A DNA stretch of 64,000 nt. It comes from Allobosea thiooxidans. Lineage in GTDB: Bacteria; Pseudomonadota; Alphaproteobacteria; Rhizobiales; Beijerinckiaceae. Position 1 is the first letter of the stretch. Each line of letters begins with the position of its first letter. The notes under the pieces are model-generated. The model did not search any database. It had not been told where the DNA came from and was given only the letters and a program-made list of their open reading frames with translations. Made by a program: the position numbers and the translations under genes. Of this stretch, positions 61,063-64,000 are shown piece after piece. The stretch covers positions 317,501 through 381,500 of the forward strand of contig NZ_FUYX01000002.1 in the NCBI RefSeq assembly GCF_900168195.1. Reading direction: 5' to 3'.

Positions 61063-62136
61063 GTGAGCAGGCGACCTTCCACTTCGAGCCATCCCGCCGG
61101 AAGCAGGCGCGATGAAGGGTGGCGCGAGCCGCTGAACATCGATCTCGCGCTGCAGGGCGGCGGCGCGCATGGCGCCTATAGCTGGGGCGTGCTGAGCCGG
61201 ATCCTCGAGGAGGATTGGCTGACGATCGAGGCGATCTCGGGCACCTCGGCCGGCGCGATGAACGCGGCCGTCCTCGCCGCCGGCTATGCCGGGGGCGGGC
61301 GAGACGGGGCGCGCGAGGCGCTGGGCCGGTTCTGGCGCAAGGTCTCCGAGGCGGCCCGCTTCAGCCCGTTCCAACGCTCGCCGCTCGACGTGCTGCTCGG
61401 GCGCTGGACGCTCGACACCTCGCCGCTCTTCGTGGCGATGGACATGATGTCCCGCGTCGTCTCGCCCTACAGCCTCAACCCGATGGGCACGAACCCGCTG
61501 AGCGACATCCTCGCCGAGGTGATCGATTTCGATGCGGTGGCGAGAAGCCCGATCAAGCTGTTCATCACCGCGACGAATGTCCGGACCGGCCGAGGCCGCG
61601 TCTTCCGCAATGCCGAGATCTCGCCGCAGGTGCTGCTCGCCTCCGCCTGCCTGCCGACGCTGTTCCAGGCGGTCGAGATCGACGGCGAGAGCTATTGGGA
61701 CGGCGGCTATTCCGGTAACCCGACCATGACGCCGCTGATCGAGGAGAGCAGTGCGAGCGACACGATCCTGGTCCAGATCAACCCGGTCGAGCGGCCGGGG
61801 ACGCCTAAAACGGCGCGGGATATCCTGAACCGGCTCAACGAGGTTTCCTTCAACGCGGTGCTGCTGAAGGAGTTGCGCATGATGGCGCTGCTGCAGCGCG
61901 AAGCGGTGTCCGGCGCCGGTGAAGGCGCGCGCTGGGCGCGCATGCGGATCCACCGGATCGCCAGCGACGCGATGACCGAGCTCGGCTACTCTTCCAAGCT
62001 CAATGCCGAGTGGGAATTCCTGACGATGCTGCATGACGAGGGCCGGCGCTCCGCCGAGGCGTTCTACCGGGCGCATCGCGATGCGATCGGAAAGCGCTCC
62101 ACGCTCGATCTCGCCGAATTCACCAAGGGGGTTTGA
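61063..62136 (+). CDS. Patatin-like phospholipase
   Basis: Protein of 357 residues. Oxyanion loop GGGAHGAYSWG (32-42), nucleophile S62 in GTSAG and D213 in DGGYSGNP complete the Ser-Asp dyad. GTG start at 61063. No signal peptide, so it acts on the cytoplasmic side of the membrane or on imported lipid. It follows the repeat-rich membrane protein by 34 bases and precedes an AI-2E-type permease, within the same co-directional cluster. Probably a lipid acyl hydrolase. Confidence 0.93.
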   Translation: MSRRPSTSSHPAGSRRDEGWREPLNIDLALQGGGAHGAYSWGVLSRILEEDWLTIEAISGTSAGAMNAAVLAAGYAGGGRDGAREALGRFWRKVSEAARFSPFQRSPLDVLLGRWTLDTSPLFVAMDMMSRVVSPYSLNPMGTNPLSDILAEVIDFDAVARSPIKLFITATNVRTGRGRVFRNAEISPQVLLASACLPTLFQAVEIDGESYWDGGYSGNPTMTPLIEESSASDTILVQINPVERPGTPKTARDILNRLNEVSFNAVLLKELRMMALLQREAVSGAGEGARWARMRIHRIASDAMTELGYSSKLNAEWEFLTMLHDEGRRSAEAFYRAHRDAIGKRSTLDLAEFTKGV

Positions 62137-62201
62137 AAGGTGCTCTTGCTGCAGGATCGAGCCGGACCGGCAAAGCCTCGGACAGGGAAGCGGGCAGGTC
62201 G

Positions 62202-63260
62202 ATGACGAGCGGCGGCATCCATCAGGGAGCCCAGGTCGTGGTCGCCACGATCATGGCGATTGCGGCCCTTTCCATCGCGAGCTCGGTGTTCGCGCCGGTT
62301 GCCTTCGCGCTCTTCATCATCGCGCTGGTCTGGCCGCTGCAGAAAGCGCTGCAGGCTTTTCTGCCGCGGCTGCTCGCGCTCGCCGTCAGCGTCGTCGTCA
62401 TGACCGTCGCATTCGTCTATGTCGGCTCGCTGGTGGTGTCTGCCTTCGGGCGCGTCGGACGCTGGATCGTCAATGACGCTGCCCGCTTCCAGGCTTTCTA
62501 CGACCAGATCACGCTCTGGCTCGAAGGGCACGGAATCGCGGTGGCCGGAGCCTGGTCGGAGGCCTTCAGCGTAGGCTGGATGCTGCGCACCGCGCAGACC
62601 GTCACCGGCCGCCTGAACAGCACGATGAGCTTCTGGCTCGTGGTGCTGGTCTATGTCTTTCTCGGGCTGCTGGAGGTCGATGATTTCGGCCGCAAGCTCA
62701 AAGGCATGCGCAACCGGGCGGCTGGCGCCTTGCTGCTGCAGGGCAGCATGCTGACGGCGGCCAAGATCAGGCGCTACATGCTGGTGCGGACGCTGATGAG
62801 CGTGATCACCGGTGTCCTCGTCTGGCTCTTCGCCCGAGCCGTCGGGCTTCAACTGGCCGAGGAATGGGGCTTCATCGCCTTCTCGCTGAATTATATCCCG
62901 TTCCTGGGCCCGCTCGTCGCCACCGTCTTCCCGACCTTGTTCGCGATGACGCAGTTCGGCTCCTGGCAGGCGGTGGTCGCTGTCTTCGCCTGCCTCAACC
63001 TGATCCAGTTCGTCGTCGGCAGCTATGTCGAGCCGCGGGTCGCCGGCAGCGCGCTCGCGATCTCGCCGGTGACGGTGTTGTTCTCGGTGTTCTTCTGGAG
63101 CTATCTCTGGGGCGTGTTCGGCGCCTTCATCGGCGTGCCGATCACCATCGCCTTCCTCACCTTCTGCGCCCTGCACCCGTCGAGCCTGTGGCTCGCCGAG
63201 ATTTTCGGCTCGCCGCAGAAGGAGGAGAAGGCCGCCGAGGGGGCGGCCGTCACGCCGTGA
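62202..63260 (+). CDS. AI-2E family transporter
   Basis: Membrane protein of 352 residues with about seven to eight hydrophobic segments and the family stretch GFIAFSLNYIPFLGPLVATVFPTLFA. The C-terminal part has SYVEPRVAGSALAISPVTVLFSVFFW, typical of the family. ATG at 62202 with GGCAGG upstream. Members move varied small molecules or act as sodium/proton antiporters; most are not AI-2 exporters. Last gene of the RND cluster; its end overlaps the convergent phosphoesterase end by 11 bases. Confidence 0.9.
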   Translation: MTSGGIHQGAQVVVATIMAIAALSIASSVFAPVAFALFIIALVWPLQKALQAFLPRLLALAVSVVVMTVAFVYVGSLVVSAFGRVGRWIVNDAARFQAFYDQITLWLEGHGIAVAGAWSEAFSVGWMLRTAQTVTGRLNSTMSFWLVVLVYVFLGLLEVDDFGRKLKGMRNRAAGALLLQGSMLTAAKIRRYMLVRTLMSVITGVLVWLFARAVGLQLAEEWGFIAFSLNYIPFLGPLVATVFPTLFAMTQFGSWQAVVAVFACLNLIQFVVGSYVEPRVAGSALAISPVTVLFSVFFWSYLWGVFGAFIGVPITIAFLTFCALHPSSLWLAEIFGSPQKEEKAAEGAAVTP

Positions 63261-64000
63261 CGGCGGGCGGCACGGGCTCGATCATGACGCGCTGCGGTGC
63301 GAGCAGCGCGATCCCTTGCGGCGCCGCCGCCAGCGTGTGGATGTAGAAGCAGGTCGGCTCGGCATCCGTCGCCTCCATCACCGGCGAGGGCGCGGAGACG
63401 ATCTTCAGGCCGCCGCAGCGGCCGATCCAGTCGATATGGCGGTGACCATGCATCGCGACCGTGCGGGGCGCGACCGGGCGCAGCAGGCGCAACAGGCGGC
63501 TGCCGTTGATCAGGGCCGTCCCGATCCGCTCCGAAAAGGCCTTGGCCGGCCGTGGGTACTCGATCGGATGATGGTGGAGTGCCAGGATCCAGCGCGCCTG
63601 CGGGAAGGTGCGGGTCGCGGCGAGGAGCGCCTGCATATCCTCTTCGGCGACGAGGCCGAGCGCGTTGGTGAAGGAGAAGTGCGCCTCCGCGTTCGAGTTC
63701 AGCAGGATGACGCCGAGCCCGTCCGGCTCGGTCGGTGGCAGCACCATCGGAAAGGCATCCGCCCAGATCGCGGCAAGCCCGGCAGAGAGGCGCAGGCCGC
63801 CGGCATCGGCAAAGGCTGCGATCGCCTCGCGATGCGGCTCCAATGCGGTGGCGAGGCTGCCGGCGAGCCGGCTGCGGCTTTCATCGAAGACCCGCACGCG
63901 CTCGCCCTGCAACGCCGCGATGGCCGACAGCGTCCGCATCTGGCGCAGGCGCTTGCCGGGACTGCCTGGCAATTCCAGGCGGGCGGGATTGGCGCGGTCG
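63250..64000 (-). CDS. Metallophosphoesterase, 5' end beyond the window (partial)
   Basis: The frame stays open to the right edge, so only the C-terminal part (about 250 residues) is seen. Calcineurin-like motifs are present: LALHHHPIEYP and AMHGHRHIDW supply metal-binding histidines, while the GNHD box should lie further upstream, outside the window. An in-window TTG at 63972 is not the true start, because the frame continues upstream as RANPARLE. It is convergent with the AI-2E-type gene. Confidence 0.88.
   Translation of the reverse strand, partial: DRANPARLELPGSPGKRLRQMRTLSAIAALQGERVRVFDESRSRLAGSLATALEPHREAIAAFADAGGLRLSAGLAAIWADAFPMVLPPTEPDGLGVILLNSNAEAHFSFTNALGLVAEEDMQALLAATRTFPQARWILALHHHPIEYPRPAKAFSERIGTALINGSRLLRLLRPVAPRTVAMHGHRHIDWIGRCGGLKIVSAPSPVMEATDAEPTCFYIHTLAAAPQGIALLAPQRVMIEPVPPAVTA

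Overview
The window is GC-rich, densely coded chromosomal DNA from an alphaproteobacterium, most likely Hyphomicrobiales and probably Bosea-like. I infer this from the gene repertoire: a fused indolepyruvate ferredoxin oxidoreductase, a TAXI-type TRAP transporter, an NdvA-type glucan exporter, an aroK-aroB pair, a YggT protein, an EcfG-type stress promoter and alphaproteobacterial palindromic repeats. No rRNA, CRISPR, prophage or insertion sequence was seen. There is one tRNA, tRNA-Ala(CGC).

Layout. 0-5 kb: a minus-strand branched-chain-type ABC transporter operon led by an acyl-CoA synthetase. 5.3-10.8 kb: small hypotheticals, a Crp/Fnr-type regulator and a 1185-residue indolepyruvate ferredoxin oxidoreductase with a perfect inverted-repeat operator upstream. 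10.8-12.5 kb: DUF1007 and NicO (Ni/Co) genes. 12.5-18 kb: a minus-strand operon of gamma-glutamyltransferase, amidase, cobalt-type nitrile hydratase alpha and beta, accessory protein and DUF6454. 18.1-22.2 kb: a small membrane protein and a TAXI TRAP system. 22.4-29.4 kb: a periplasmic glucan protein, then a zinc island (His-rich microprotein, ZnuC, ZnuB, ZnuA, COG0523 GTPase, WD40 protein, small Cys protein) with two Zur-like boxes. 29.5-33.6 kb: MotA/MotB, an NdvA-like exporter and a DUF1330 protein. 33.6-41.4 kb: housekeeping genes (aroB, aroK, xerD, carbonic anhydrase, DUF167, YggT), with a second amidase/gamma-glutamyltransferase pair lying between the DUF167 and yggT genes. 41.5-49.2 kb: tRNA-Ala, a stress locus with an EcfG-type promoter, an SLC13 permease, an AbgT transporter with an M20 peptidase, and a DUF900 lipoprotein.

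49.2-63.3 kb is the most unusual part. An AraC regulator sits behind an AT-rich leader that carries a perfect FNR/FixK-type box, followed by an MFS gene. A long co-directional cluster then follows: adaptor lipoprotein, RND pump, second adaptor lipoprotein, an M17 leucyl-aminopeptidase homologue that has lost nearly all catalytic and metal-binding residues, a DUF1269 membrane protein, a repeat-rich membrane protein, a patatin phospholipase and an AI-2E-family permease. Several of these genes overlap by 4 bases. The pseudo-peptidase inside an efflux/envelope cluster is the best candidate for an undescribed system.

How the genes work together, by inference: zinc uptake under Zur; nitrile to amide to acid conversion with cobalt supply nearby; a two-adaptor efflux pump resembling TriABC in composition and linked to envelope maintenance; and a folate-catabolite or peptide import-and-hydrolysis pair (AbgT with M20). 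The right edge cuts through a metallophosphoesterase gene. Start sites were chosen from Shine-Dalgarno sequences, signal peptides and gene overlaps. All family assignments come from reading motifs, not from database searches.
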